Shown: positions 9,592-17,828, numbered from the stretch's first letter. The stretch is 31,391 bases of DNA from an uncultured Desulfobacterium sp. (GCA_937124525.1 CAKZLA010000114.1:1-31391), one strand, 5' to 3'. The notes: generated by a model not told the origin, from the letters alone. Made by a program: numbers and translations.

Positions 9592-10956
9592 ATGAAAAAA
9601 ATTCTCGTTGTGGATGATGAAGCCATCATCCGGGAAAACCTGCATCGTATATTGACAGAAGAGGGATATGATGTCTCAACCGAGCCTTTGGGACAAGCAG
9701 GCCTTGATTTCATAGAAGCCAATGACGTGGATATTGTGCTCCTGGATCTCAACCTGCCGGATATTCATGGCCTGGATGTGCTCAAGCAGGCAAAAACAAT
9801 GGACCCGGATCTGCTGGTGATCATTATCACGGGGTATGCTTCCATAGAATCTGCGGTGAAGGCCCTTAAAATGGGAGCCTACGATTACATCAAAAAACCA
9901 TTCAAGGCCGATGCCATCAAGCTGATTTTACGTCTTGCCATGGAGACCAACCATCTGAAACAGCAGGTGGGAATCTTAAAAAAAAGCCTTAACCTGCCGG
10001 ACAAGCTGGACATTGTGGCCCAAAGCCCCCAGATGCAGGCCATTGTGGCGCAATCCCGGGAGGTGGCCCAGCATGAAAGCGCCAATGTGCTCATCACCGG
10101 GGAGAGCGGCTGCGGTAAGGAGGTGGTGGCCCAGACCATTCACCACGCCAGCCCCCGTCATGACATGCCCATGGTGATCATCAACTGTGCGGCCCTGCCG
10201 GAAAACCTGCTGGAAAGTGAATTGTTCGGCCATGAAAAGGGGGCGTTCACCGATGCTGTAAAAAAAACCAAGGGACTGTTTGAGATGGCCGAAGGGGGCA
10301 CGGTGTTTCTGGATGAAATTGGTGAAATGCCCATCCAGCTCCAAGCGAAACTATTGGGTGTGCTGGAGCGAAAACGGTTCCGGCGCATTGGTGGAAACCG
10401 GGATATTGAAACCGATGTAAAAATCATTGCTGCCACCAATATTGATTTAAAACAAGCCATTGCCGAAAAGAAATTCCGCCAGGATCTTTATTATCGTCTG
10501 GGGGTTTTTCCCATCCACATTCCACCTTTGCGGGAACGTCCCGAGGATATTTCAGCACTTGCCGTGCTGTTCCTGGAAAAATTTACCCGGCAGTTTCACA
10601 AACAATTCACCTCCATTGACGATAAGGCAAAGGAGCAACTCCTGGAATACCCTTGGCCCGGTAACGTCCGGGAGCTGAAAAACGTATTTGAACGAATATG
10701 TATCATGCACAATGGCGACACCCTGACGTTGTCGCATTTGCCCTCGGAAATTGATGATGCCCCCATGGCACCGGATGCCTTTGTGGAAATCCCGGAGGAA
10801 CTTTATGATCTGGAATCGGTGATTGAAGAGGTGACCATCCGCATGGTACACAAGGCCCTGAAAAAAAGTGATGGAAACACCACCCGGGCAGCCCAGCTAT
10901 TGGGGGTTCCCCGGGGCACGTTGCGTTATAAAATTGATAAGCTTAAAATCCAGTGA
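9592..10956 (+). CDS. Sigma-54-dependent response regulator (NtrC/DctD type)
   Basis: This 454-residue regulator has an N-terminal receiver (about 1-120) with acidic pocket Asp8-Asp9, phospho-acceptor Asp52 in LLDLNLPD, Thr80 and Lys102. The AAA+ domain has Walker A GESGCGKE at 170-177, the sigma-54 contact loop GAFTDA at 217-222, Walker B GGTVFLDE at 235-242 and WPGNVREL at 355-362. A Fis-type helix-turn-helix lies at about 425-451 (TRAAQLLGVPRGTLRYKIDKL). The sigma-54 loop is GAFTDA rather than the commonest GAFTGA, a variant found in active members. It pairs with the upstream kinase. The -24/-12 promoter before the dicarboxylate carrier is the obvious target within the window. Confidence 0.95.
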   Translation: MKKILVVDDEAIIRENLHRILTEEGYDVSTEPLGQAGLDFIEANDVDIVLLDLNLPDIHGLDVLKQAKTMDPDLLVIIITGYASIESAVKALKMGAYDYIKKPFKADAIKLILRLAMETNHLKQQVGILKKSLNLPDKLDIVAQSPQMQAIVAQSREVAQHESANVLITGESGCGKEVVAQTIHHASPRHDMPMVIINCAALPENLLESELFGHEKGAFTDAVKKTKGLFEMAEGGTVFLDEIGEMPIQLQAKLLGVLERKRFRRIGGNRDIETDVKIIAATNIDLKQAIAEKKFRQDLYYRLGVFPIHIPPLRERPEDISALAVLFLEKFTRQFHKQFTSIDDKAKEQLLEYPWPGNVRELKNVFERICIMHNGDTLTLSHLPSEIDDAPMAPDAFVEIPEELYDLESVIEEVTIRMVHKALKKSDGNTTRAAQLLGVPRGTLRYKIDKLKIQ

Positions 10957-11085
10957 TCAATCCCAATACTTGAAACCAAAGACTCAAACTAACTTTTGAC
11001 ATCCTTCATTTCTCGCTTTACACTTTTCAGAGCAACACGACCGTTCTGCGGGTTTCTCTCTCAAAAAAGTATAAAGTACTTTTGG

Positions 11086-11253
11086 GGTTATATGAAAGAG
11101 TAGGCATGACTAACATTTTTTCATGCTTCGTTGTGGGCAGACCGAGGTCAGAATACGGTCCGCCCGTGGCGGTTATATGAAAGAGTAGATACTCTAACAT
11201 TCTTTCATATTTCGTTGTGGGCAGGCCAGATCCCAATACGGTCTGCCCGTGGC
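11086..11253. repeat. Two-hairpin intergenic repeat, tandem copies B and C
   Basis: Copy B is 11086-11170 and copy C is 11171-11253; both begin GGTTATATGAAAGAGTAG and end GCCCGTGGC. In each a first hairpin (TATGAAAG../..CTTTCATA, inner TAG..CTA), the constant TTCGTTGTGG and a second hairpin (GGGCAGRCC / GGTCYGCCC) appear. A partial third start, GTTATATGAAGG, follows at 11255. The array ends about 40 bp before the DUF77 gene start. Confidence 0.85.
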
Positions 11254-11294
11254 AGTTATATGAAGGATGTCTATAATTGTCCAAGGAGTTTAAA

Positions 11295-11591
11295 ATGAAT
11301 GTGATCATAGATCTTTGTGTAGTACCCATCGGCGTTGGCCTTTCCGTATCAAAATATGTGGCGGCATGTCATGAAATCATCAATGGGGCCGGACTGAAAT
11401 CCCAGCTTCATGCCTATGGTACAAATATAGAAGGCGAATGGGATATGGTTTTTGATGTGGTAAAACAATGTCATAAAAAAATTCATGAAATGGGAGCACC
11501 CAGAATCACCACCACCATCAAGGTGGGGACAAGGACAGACCGGGAGCAAACCATGGCAGATAAGGTTGAAAGTGTTAAATGCAAACTTTAA
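11295..11591 (+). CDS. MTH1187/DUF77 family thiamine-binding-type protein
   Basis: This is a 98-residue ferredoxin-like alpha/beta protein. The pattern MNVIIDLCVVPIGVG..SVSKYVAACHEII, then LHAYGTNIEGEWDMVFDVVKQCH and the end RITTTIKVGTRTDREQTM, is typical of the MTH1187/YqgV family. Some members bind thiamine or its hydroxymethylpyrimidine part. The ATG at 11295 follows AAGGAG at 11282-11287; a TTG at 11277 in the same frame has no such site. No thiamine genes or riboswitch are seen nearby, so the ligand here is not established. It stands between the two-component system and the long malic enzyme. Confidence 0.85.
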   Translation: MNVIIDLCVVPIGVGLSVSKYVAACHEIINGAGLKSQLHAYGTNIEGEWDMVFDVVKQCHKKIHEMGAPRITTTIKVGTRTDREQTMADKVESVKCKL

Positions 11592-11597
11592 CCATCC

Positions 11598-11625
11598 TTA
11601 GATTCTTATCTCTTATTTTCGTGTT
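11598..11625 (-). repeat. 82-bp dispersed repeat, partial inverted copy
   Basis: Read on the minus strand, these 28 bases match the 3' third of the repeat at 24934-25015 exactly by eye. They start just after the DUF77 stop codon. The rest of the element is absent here. Confidence 0.75.
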
Positions 11626-11833
11626 GTACTTTTGGTGTCATATGAAGGATGCCCGGATTTGCAGGTAAATTGATTTTCTCTGGATCCCTTAGATAGCATA
11701 ACTGCAGACATTGCCCTCAACTAATGAAAACAATTCATCTTTCCTTTGCATACTTCAAAAAACATGGTATGTTCATTTCCATTATTTTTTGTGGCATCGT
11801 CAGATGATCAAGAACCTAAAGGAATTGTTTCTT

Positions 11834-13558
11834 ATGCAAATCAAACATTACGAATTTGAGTACGGCCAATACGGCGAAACCATGGGTGTCACCATCAGTT
11901 TAAGGGGATATCATGTACTTCGCTATAATTATATCAGTAAAGGAACCGCCTTTACCATTGATGAACGAGCCAAACTGATGTTAAACGGCTATCTGCCGCC
12001 CCGGGTTAAAACCCTGGCAGAACAGGTCCATTCAAGCCTTGATATCATTGATAAAAAAGAAACTGATATTGAAAGATTTGTTTATATAAGAAGCCTTTAT
12101 GACAGGAATGTAGTGCTTGCCCATGCCGTCATCGCAAGTGATGTCATCCGCTTTTTACCCATTATTTATACCCCCACCGTGGGTCTTGCCTGCCAGCGTT
12201 ACTCCACCATGTTCCGAAAAGCCAATGGCATTCATCTCTATCCCGGTAATATTGATCAGGCGGAAGAGATCCTTAGAAATTATACGGCCCATGATATCCG
12301 TGTGGCGGTTATCACCGACAACCAGGGCATTCTTGGTATTGGCGATCAGGGTGCTGGCGGCATGCCCATTTGCCTTGGCAAACTCATGCTCTACACCCAG
12401 GGCGCCGGTATCGCTCCTTGGCACTGCCTGCCTATCTCCCTTGATGTGGGTACAGACAACAAAGAACTGCTCAATGATCCCAATTATCTGGGATACCGTG
12501 AAGATCGACTCACCGGACAAGCCTATAACGATTTCATTGAAAAATTTGTCGCCGCATTTAAAAGGGTATTTCCCAAGGCTCTGTGCCAGTGGGAAGACTT
12601 TTCCAAACAGACCGCCTTTGATGTCCGTGATAAATACCTTGATACGGTTATTTCCTTTAACGACGATATCCAGGGCACCGGTTCCATTGCATTGGCCGGT
12701 ATCCTTGCGGCCATGAAAGTAAAAAAGGAAAAAATGACCGACCAGGTTTACCTGATTCATGGTGCCGGGGCTGGAGGCATTGGTATTGCCGAGCAGATCC
12801 AAACGGAACTCATGGAACAGGGCATGGATGAAAAAGATGCCGATGCACGAATTTTTACCCTGGACTCCCGGGGGGTGGTCACCTCTGACCGGGACCTTGA
12901 AGCCTATAAAATAAAATTTGCCAAGGATCCCGAAAAACTGACCTGGTTAAAGAATCCCGAAGACAACACCCTGCTCAACGTGGTTAAAAATGAGAAGGTC
13001 ACGGTTCTCATCGGGACTTCCGGCCAGTCCGGCTGCTTTACAAGAGATGTGGTTGAGGCCGTGGGAGAGCACACCGATCGTCCCGTAATCCTGCCCCTGA
13101 GCAATCCCACCACCAAGGCCGAGGCCCTTCCCAAAGATATCTATCAGTGGACCGATGGCAAAGCCCTTGTGGCCACTGGCTCTCCCTTTGACCCGGTGGA
13201 GCATAACGGTAAATCCTATCGCATTGGGCAGATGAACAATGCCTTTGTCTTCCCTGGAGCAGGCCTGGGTATTGTGGCATCCGGTGCCACCTGTGTGTTG
13301 CCGGTGTTCTTTTCTGCTGCGGCCCATGCCGTGGCTGAATTTGTCAATGAAGCAGATATTAAGGACGGCATTTTGTGCCCCCCCCTTGATCAATTAAAAG
13401 AGGTCTCCCTTGAAGTGGCAAGACGGGTGGGGGCAGAAGCGCTCAAAGCCGGCGTGACCCAGAACGATTGCCCCTTTTCTACATTTAAACACAATAATGA
13501 TCCGGAACGCCTTAATATCCTGATTGATAAAATGCGCTGGAGTCCAGAATATCTTTAA
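11834..13558 (+). CDS. maeA: NAD-type malic enzyme, long form (MaeA/SfcA-like)
   Basis: This enzyme has 574 residues from the ATG at 11834, close to E. coli MaeA (565). Motifs are FLPIIYTPTVG with catalytic Tyr112, ITDNQGILGIGDQGAGGM at 160-177 with Lys183 nearby, metal ligands WEDF (Glu254-Asp255) and FNDDIQGTG (Asp278), and a Rossmann GAGAGGIGIAE at 310-320. It should convert malate to pyruvate and CO2; a malolactic or oxaloacetate-decarboxylating activity is possible in this family. AAAGGAA at 11818-11824 supports this start over upstream TTG and ATG codons (11711, 11804), which add non-family residues. It is a different family branch from the 434-residue malic enzyme at 3126-4430, so the locus holds two non-orthologous malic enzymes. 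Confidence 0.93.
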   Translation: MQIKHYEFEYGQYGETMGVTISLRGYHVLRYNYISKGTAFTIDERAKLMLNGYLPPRVKTLAEQVHSSLDIIDKKETDIERFVYIRSLYDRNVVLAHAVIASDVIRFLPIIYTPTVGLACQRYSTMFRKANGIHLYPGNIDQAEEILRNYTAHDIRVAVITDNQGILGIGDQGAGGMPICLGKLMLYTQGAGIAPWHCLPISLDVGTDNKELLNDPNYLGYREDRLTGQAYNDFIEKFVAAFKRVFPKALCQWEDFSKQTAFDVRDKYLDTVISFNDDIQGTGSIALAGILAAMKVKKEKMTDQVYLIHGAGAGGIGIAEQIQTELMEQGMDEKDADARIFTLDSRGVVTSDRDLEAYKIKFAKDPEKLTWLKNPEDNTLLNVVKNEKVTVLIGTSGQSGCFTRDVVEAVGEHTDRPVILPLSNPTTKAEALPKDIYQWTDGKALVATGSPFDPVEHNGKSYRIGQMNNAFVFPGAGLGIVASGATCVLPVFFSAAAHAVAEFVNEADIKDGILCPPLDQLKEVSLEVARRVGAEALKAGVTQNDCPFSTFKHNNDPERLNILIDKMRWSPEYL

Positions 13559-13593
13559 ACAGTAATCGTTCCAGCGAATGAAGGGAATTGGCT

Positions 13594-13698
13594 ATGAAGC
13601 TGTCTACAATATTAATTGTTCTTATGGTGGCATTCATTATCCTCTCGGGATGCGGTATTCCTGATCTTCCAGGCCCCATCGGAATTCCAGGTCTTTAA
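13594..13698 (+). CDS. 34-residue predicted lipoprotein
   Basis: The ORF begins MKLSTILIVLMVAFIILSGCG and has 34 codons. Lys2 is followed by a hydrophobic stretch and the lipobox L-S-G-C with Cys20, so a type II signal peptide is predicted. The mature part would be only 15 residues, CGIPDLPGPIGIPGL, rich in Gly, Pro and Ile. AGGGA at 13582-13586 lies seven bases before the ATG. It starts 35 bp after the malic enzyme stop and may be cotranscribed. Gly2 after the lipid-bearing Cys, not Asp, suggests outer-membrane sorting. The function is unknown. Confidence 0.65.
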   Translation: MKLSTILIVLMVAFIILSGCGIPDLPGPIGIPGL

Positions 13699-13775
13699 CA
13701 ATAATTATAGGGGATGATCATAACGTCTGCCACTCCACAGGCAAAAATTAGAATTGCCGAAATCTAAAAAAAAAC

Positions 13776-13804
13776 TTGACCCGTTGGAGAGAATCATTTA
13801 TATA
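13776..13804 (+). promoter_or_regulatory. Promoter of tRNA-Val
   Basis: TTGACC at 13776-13781 and TATATA at 13799-13804 have a 17-bp spacer and lie 15 bases before the tRNA. This is a near-consensus housekeeping promoter. Confidence 0.75.
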
Positions 13805-13819
13805 GGTCTCCAGCTAAAC

Positions 13820-13894
13820 GGGCGATTAACTCAGCGGGAGAGTGCTACCTTCACACGGTAGAAGTCACTGGTTCAATCCCAGTATCGCCCACCA
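13820..13894 (+). tRNA. tRNA-Val (anticodon CAC)
   Basis: The acceptor arms GGGCGAT and ATCGCCC pair fully. The anticodon stem CTACC/GGTAG encloses TTCACAC with anticodon CAC. The T-arm is ACTGG-TTCAATC-CCAGT, and the discriminator A and CCA are encoded. It reads GUG codons. It is a single-gene transcript between its own promoter and terminator. Confidence 0.95.
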
Positions 13895-13903
13895 TATAAA
13901 ATC

Positions 13904-13940
13904 AAGGGTTTACAGAATTTTTCTGTAAACCCTTTTTTGA
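13904..13940. terminator. Strong terminator after tRNA-Val
   Basis: AAGGGTTTACAGAA at 13904-13917 pairs perfectly with TTCTGTAAACCCTT at 13921-13934, followed by a T run. Flanking ATCAA/TTGAT bases extend the stem, so it may work in both directions and also end the convergent ATPase transcript. Confidence 0.92.
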
Positions 13941-14048
13941 TTTTGTGAGAGAAGTTTTGATTGGTTACTCCCGAGGTTCCGCATCATAACTTGTTAACTT
14001 GATGATCAAGCTTTTTTAGCTGGCTTGTTAAAAATCGGGGTCTGTCCT

Positions 14049-15170
14049 CTATTTCCTCAATGACTCAAGATATTTCATTCCCTGGCAAATCCTGATGCCC
14101 CTGTCCATTCTTTCACGTTTTAAATGGAGCACCAGTTGCGTGGCCGGGATGTCATACCGTTTGCTGAAATTTATTAATGCTCTGGTGGGTTGTGCCTCGG
14201 ATAGTTTGACTTCAATAAGCAATTCCGGAATGTTATCCAGGACCAGGCAGAAATCAACTTCTGCGCCATCCTTGGTCCTGAAATAGTGAAGAGACGCCGG
14301 TTTCCCCTCAAGGTCAACCCGTGCGTAAACGTGTTTCAAAAGACACATGGCGACCATATTTTCAAAAATTGCACCTTCATCACCTTTTACCATACCCGTA
14401 TCATAAAAATAAATTTTAGGAGTTTTTAAAACAGATCTGGCAATATTCCTGGAATAAGGGGGTACTTTGAAAATAATAAACAATGATTCCAATATCTGGA
14501 TGTATTTTTTTACGGTATTGGGCGAAATACCGACATCTTCAGCAATGGACTGGTAGGAAACCGGTGATCCTGTCCTGGATCGTAACAGTTCAAGGATCAG
14601 CTGAATGGCTTTAAAGTCTTGAATCCGTTCAAAATCAAGGATATCGGTTCGGATCAGACCGTCTATATACTGCATGCGCCACCGGTCCGCATCTATTGCA
14701 TTGTCTGCCAGAAAAGGTTCTGGAAATCCTCCCCGGGTGAAAAAAAATGTGGGGTCTACAGATTCACCAACAAGATTCACTTCAGCAGGTGAAAACGGAA
14801 GCAGTCTATGCCTGAAAAAACGGCCAGCTAAAGAATCACCCTGTTGTCTGAAGGCTTCCAGGCGTGCACTACCGGTCACAAGAATCATCATGGTTGAAGG
14901 CTTGGTATCATAAACACCTTTAAGATAGTTTTTCCATCCCTTCATTTTATGGAGTTCATCAAGGATCAAAAGATCAGTATCTTCCAGCCAGGCTTCTTCT
15001 TTAATTATCCTGCGGTCTCCGGTACTGTCATAATTGAGATATACACTTTGGGGATATAACAGGGCAATTTCCTTTGCCAGCCAGGTTTTACCCACCTGTC
15101 GCGGTCCGGTGATAAAGACCATCTTTTTTCCCAAGTCATTAATGATATGTTTTTTTTGCGCTCTTTTCAT
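14049..15170 (-). CDS. AAA-type ATPase with DUF4143 C-terminus
   Basis: This protein has 373 residues from the ATG at 15170. The Walker A GPRQVGKT is at 22-29, Walker B LLILDE at 67-72 and a sensor-like VTGSAR near residue 100. The middle holds a winged-helix-like segment (YQSIAEDVGISPNTVKKYIQILESL). The C-terminal DUF4143 part includes GAEVDFCL..LLIEVK, resembling a PD-(D/E)XK nuclease core. Such proteins are numerous in anaerobes and their role is unknown; mobile behaviour has been suspected. A GTG at 15185 lies inside the upstream palindrome and is less likely. No Shine-Dalgarno precedes the ATG, so a leaderless transcript is possible. Confidence 0.88.
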   Translation of the reverse strand: MKRAQKKHIINDLGKKMVFITGPRQVGKTWLAKEIALLYPQSVYLNYDSTGDRRIIKEEAWLEDTDLLILDELHKMKGWKNYLKGVYDTKPSTMMILVTGSARLEAFRQQGDSLAGRFFRHRLLPFSPAEVNLVGESVDPTFFFTRGGFPEPFLADNAIDADRWRMQYIDGLIRTDILDFERIQDFKAIQLILELLRSRTGSPVSYQSIAEDVGISPNTVKKYIQILESLFIIFKVPPYSRNIARSVLKTPKIYFYDTGMVKGDEGAIFENMVAMCLLKHVYARVDLEGKPASLHYFRTKDGAEVDFCLVLDNIPELLIEVKLSEAQPTRALINFSKRYDIPATQLVLHLKRERMDRGIRICQGMKYLESLRK

Positions 15171-15172
15171 AT

Positions 15173-15234
15173 GACTATTCTGCACCGCTTTGCGGAAAAG
15201 TCAAGACTATTTCGCAAAGCGGTGCGGAATAGTC
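15173..15234 (-). promoter_or_regulatory. 62-bp palindrome with embedded promoter before the ATPase
   Basis: The arms at 15173-15202 and 15205-15234 are inverted copies of 30 bp with about three mismatches and a 2-bp centre. Each arm is itself dyadic (ACTATTC..GCA / TGC..GAAaAGT). On the minus strand TTGACT lies at the centre and AATAGT ends two bases before the ATG, an imperfect -35/-10 pair with a long spacer of 18-19 bp. It could be an operator, a transposon-like end or both. Confidence 0.7.
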
Positions 15235-15376
15235 GCTATAAAAAGGATTCATGCTTCTGGCAACGGCCTGTGTTTAAAGGCAAGCTTAAACAAAAGTGTC
15301 AAGAACCCAAGCCTGCCCCAGCCCAAGGTGGCCGAAATTGTGCCCCCCCAAAAAATGCTGAAGACATTCACCAATA

Positions 15377-15649
15377 TCAAAAAAGCTTACAGGCAAGCGG
15401 GTATCGTTTCGCCAGGACAGCAGCACATGCAAGTAATTTCCTGGCTTCAGGGGTGCCCACAAGGGATGCAGACCGTTTTGCATGGTCAAACATCTGCGTA
15501 AACTGTCTTTTTTTAAAGGCATCCATGGCTTGTTCTCTGTACATCAAGGCATCTGTTTCCATTTTTAATAAAACGGAAAGATCGGTTTTGCACCTGCGGC
15601 ATGTTGTCTGATGGGCCACAGTGGCCCTGCACACCGGGCATTTTTCCAT
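15377..15649 (-). CDS. Small zinc-ribbon protein with helical tail
   Basis: This is a 90-residue protein. CPVC at residues 4-7 and CRRC at 17-20 form a likely four-cysteine zinc ribbon, followed by a charged helical region (ALMYREQAMDAFKKRQFTQM) resembling one TPR-like helical pair. AAAGGAA precedes the ATG at 15649; an in-frame ATG at 15682 has no site. It is the gene after the divergent Hsp70 and is codirectional, 188 bp downstream, so it may belong to that chaperone group. I do not recognise a named family. Confidence 0.65.
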   Translation of the reverse strand: MEKCPVCRATVAHQTTCRRCKTDLSVLLKMETDALMYREQAMDAFKKRQFTQMFDHAKRSASLVGTPEARKLLACAAVLAKRYPLACKLF

Positions 15650-15837
15650 TGTGTTTCCTTTTATTACCTCCAATTCGCTCATTTTTTATAATCTGTTGAA
15701 TTTATTAATACCAAAAAATTGGACATCAAAAAATCATGCTGATATTTTGTTTTGATTACAACATGTTATAAAAACGAACAAAATATGGGTTGTTACTCAT
15801 CAAATATATTATTTGCTGTGTCGGTGGCAAATAGCCA

Positions 15838-17598
15838 TTATTCAAGATAGAAGAGAATATCTTCAAGTGCTTCCGCCGACTTCCGGGCAGCATCCAGATT
15901 CCCCTCTTCCATCTGGGTGTTAATGTCTTCAATCAGATTAATGATCTCCTCACTGTCCTCCGATGCGACCTCGTCCAGTACGGCTCTGGCATTGGTGATC
16001 AACTCTTGAAATTCCCCACCACCCGTTTCGAATTTTCCAACGTTTTCCATCCCTGAATTAAAATCATCATCCGACGTATCTGCGGATGATTTAACGTCCC
16101 AGACATCATCAATCTTATTTTTTGACAGGGAAACACCGTCATCTGAAATCTGGGAAAACGCATTTTCAATCACACCGGTAATTCTTTCACCCGTATTTTT
16201 TTCAATGGCTGTTATTTTAAGAATTCCATTCAGATCCAGTTCATACTTAATGACCAGAGGGCTGTGAGGGGGCTGTCTGGGGGTTAGATTAAAATCATAG
16301 GTACCAATTAGAACATTGTCCAATGCGTTGGGCTCTTCCCCCTGATAGACTTGAATCTTGGCAATTCTCTGGTTTGGAACTGCGGTCCAGAACACCTCAC
16401 TTTTAATGGCAGGAAGCTTTGAATTTCTGCGAATCAGTGGAACAAAAACGTTGTCAGACATCCCGTCAACGCCCCCCAGGGCTGAGGTGCCAAAGGTATA
16501 TGGGGTGATATCCAGCAATACACTGGAAGAATCCAGCCCCATTTCCCGGCCGGCCTGGATGGCGGCTCCCATGGCCACACACAGATCAGGATCAATCTCC
16601 TGGTTGGGCAGGATGCCAAAGCTTTCTTCCAGCATAGCCGAAAGCTTGGGAATTCTTGTGGAGCCCCCCACAAGGATGATCTTTTCAAGGGCTGAGGGCA
16701 ACATCTGTGCATCTTTTAACGCTTTGTTAACGCTGTCCATTGTCTTTTGAAGCTGCTCATCAATGGCATCCTCGAACTCTGTTCGGGACAATTCATAGGA
16801 AAGATGCACATCTGTTTTTCCATTTTTGGCGATGTGATCCTCTTCAATGGCAGCATAGGGAGCACTGGAAAGTTCAATCTTTGCTTTTTCAGCTGCACGT
16901 TTAAGCCTGGCCCTTGCCGTGATATCCTCTGTGAGATCAATGTCAAACTCCTCTTCAAGGTGTGCCAGAAGTTTTTTTTCAATCTCAAGATCAAAGTCAT
17001 CCCCCCCCAGGTGATTATCACCTGTGGATGAAAGCACCTCCACCACGCCGTCCTCAATTCTTACAATGGAGACATCAAAAGTGCCTCCCCCAAGGTCATA
17101 CACCATGATGGTCCGGGCCGTGGCATCAGAGGATTCATAGGCAAGGGCGGCTGCCGTGGGTTCATTGAGTATGCGGACAACGGTGAGGCCTGCGATTTCA
17201 CCGGCTTCCCTTGTTGCCTGGCGCTGGACATCCGTGAAGTAAGCTGGGGTGGTGATGATGGCCTTTGAAATGGTTTGACCTGTTATCCTCTGGGCCCGCT
17301 CCTTGAGTTCCTTTAAAATAAAGGCAGAAATCTCCTGGGGGCTATAGGTATTATCTCCCAGGGAAATCTGTTCAGTGGAACCCATCAGCCGCTTGATGGA
17401 AAGGACTGTTTTCTCCGGGTACACTGTTGCCTGATTCCTGGCCGCTGTGCCCACAATAACAGTTCCTGATTCCGTAAGGCCCACGCAGGATGGTAGAATA
17501 CCGTTGTCGTTTTCCTTGAGAATCCCGGCCTTACCCTCCATTACAAATGCAACTTCAGAGTTTGTTGTGCCAAGGTCTATTCCGATAATTGGTTCCAT
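15838..17598 (-). CDS. Divergent Hsp70 (DnaK-like) chaperone
   Basis: This is a 586-residue Hsp70, shorter than the ~640 of housekeeping DnaK. The ATPase domain has IGIDLGTTNSEVAF at 5-18, Lys69 in SIKR, NEPTAAALAY at 145-154, VYDLGGGTFDVS at 166-177, GGDDFD at 198-203 and VGGSTRIP near 323-330, so nucleotide hydrolysis should be intact. The substrate domain (PLIRRNSKLPA..) and a short acidic lid ending in LEDILFYLE follow, without the DnaK-type flexible tail. It lies downstream of grpE-like, J-like and TPR genes on the same strand, suggesting a dedicated system rather than the general chaperone. A specialised DnaK or HscA-like role are alternatives; no Fe-S assembly genes are nearby. Confidence 0.93.
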   Translation of the reverse strand: MEPIIGIDLGTTNSEVAFVMEGKAGILKENDNGILPSCVGLTESGTVIVGTAARNQATVYPEKTVLSIKRLMGSTEQISLGDNTYSPQEISAFILKELKERAQRITGQTISKAIITTPAYFTDVQRQATREAGEIAGLTVVRILNEPTAAALAYESSDATARTIMVYDLGGGTFDVSIVRIEDGVVEVLSSTGDNHLGGDDFDLEIEKKLLAHLEEEFDIDLTEDITARARLKRAAEKAKIELSSAPYAAIEEDHIAKNGKTDVHLSYELSRTEFEDAIDEQLQKTMDSVNKALKDAQMLPSALEKIILVGGSTRIPKLSAMLEESFGILPNQEIDPDLCVAMGAAIQAGREMGLDSSSVLLDITPYTFGTSALGGVDGMSDNVFVPLIRRNSKLPAIKSEVFWTAVPNQRIAKIQVYQGEEPNALDNVLIGTYDFNLTPRQPPHSPLVIKYELDLNGILKITAIEKNTGERITGVIENAFSQISDDGVSLSKNKIDDVWDVKSSADTSDDDFNSGMENVGKFETGGGEFQELITNARAVLDEVASEDSEEIINLIEDINTQMEEGNLDAARKSAEALEDILFYLE

Positions 17599-17619
17599 CT
17601 ATAAAGTCCTTATATTTTT

Positions 17620-17792
17620 TTATATAAAAATCCAGCAGCAGAGCCCCCGACGGGGGCGGCATAGTTCCATTTTTATTATTTGTTGTGGTAAGGGATCTTG
17701 CCATGATCGTTTATATGAAAAAGTAGGCATGCCTAACATTTTTTCATCTTTAGTTATGACAGGCTATCTCCCCAATATGGTCTGCCCGTGGC
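17620..17792. repeat. Two-hairpin intergenic repeat, tandem copies D and E
   Basis: Copy D (17620-17708) has ATAAAAAT/ATTTTTAT and GCCCCCGACGGGGGC in its first hairpin, TTGTTGTGG, then GGTAAG-GGAT-CTTGCC. Copy E (17709-17792) starts GTTTATATGAAAAAGTAGG, contains the perfect palindrome TAGGCATGCCTA and ends GTCTGCCCGTGGC. They fill the gap between the GrpE-like and Hsp70 genes, whose transcripts run on the opposite strand to the orientation used for copies A-C. Confidence 0.75.
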
Positions 17793-17828
17793 AGTTATAT
17801 TATAAAAAAGCGCCGGATAATAGATATA

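Noticed and set aside
11255..11295. Thiamine riboswitch before the DUF77 gene
   Set aside because: The upstream region consists of the two-hairpin repeats and lacks recognisable TPP-riboswitch core motifs.
11711..11833. Longer start for the second malic enzyme
   Set aside because: The extra 41 codons begin with TTG, do not resemble the family, and lack a ribosome-binding site, whereas AAAGGAA precedes 11834.
11598..11833. Sigma-54 promoter for the long malic enzyme
   Set aside because: No GG-N10-GC pair with acceptable flanking bases was found in the upstream region.
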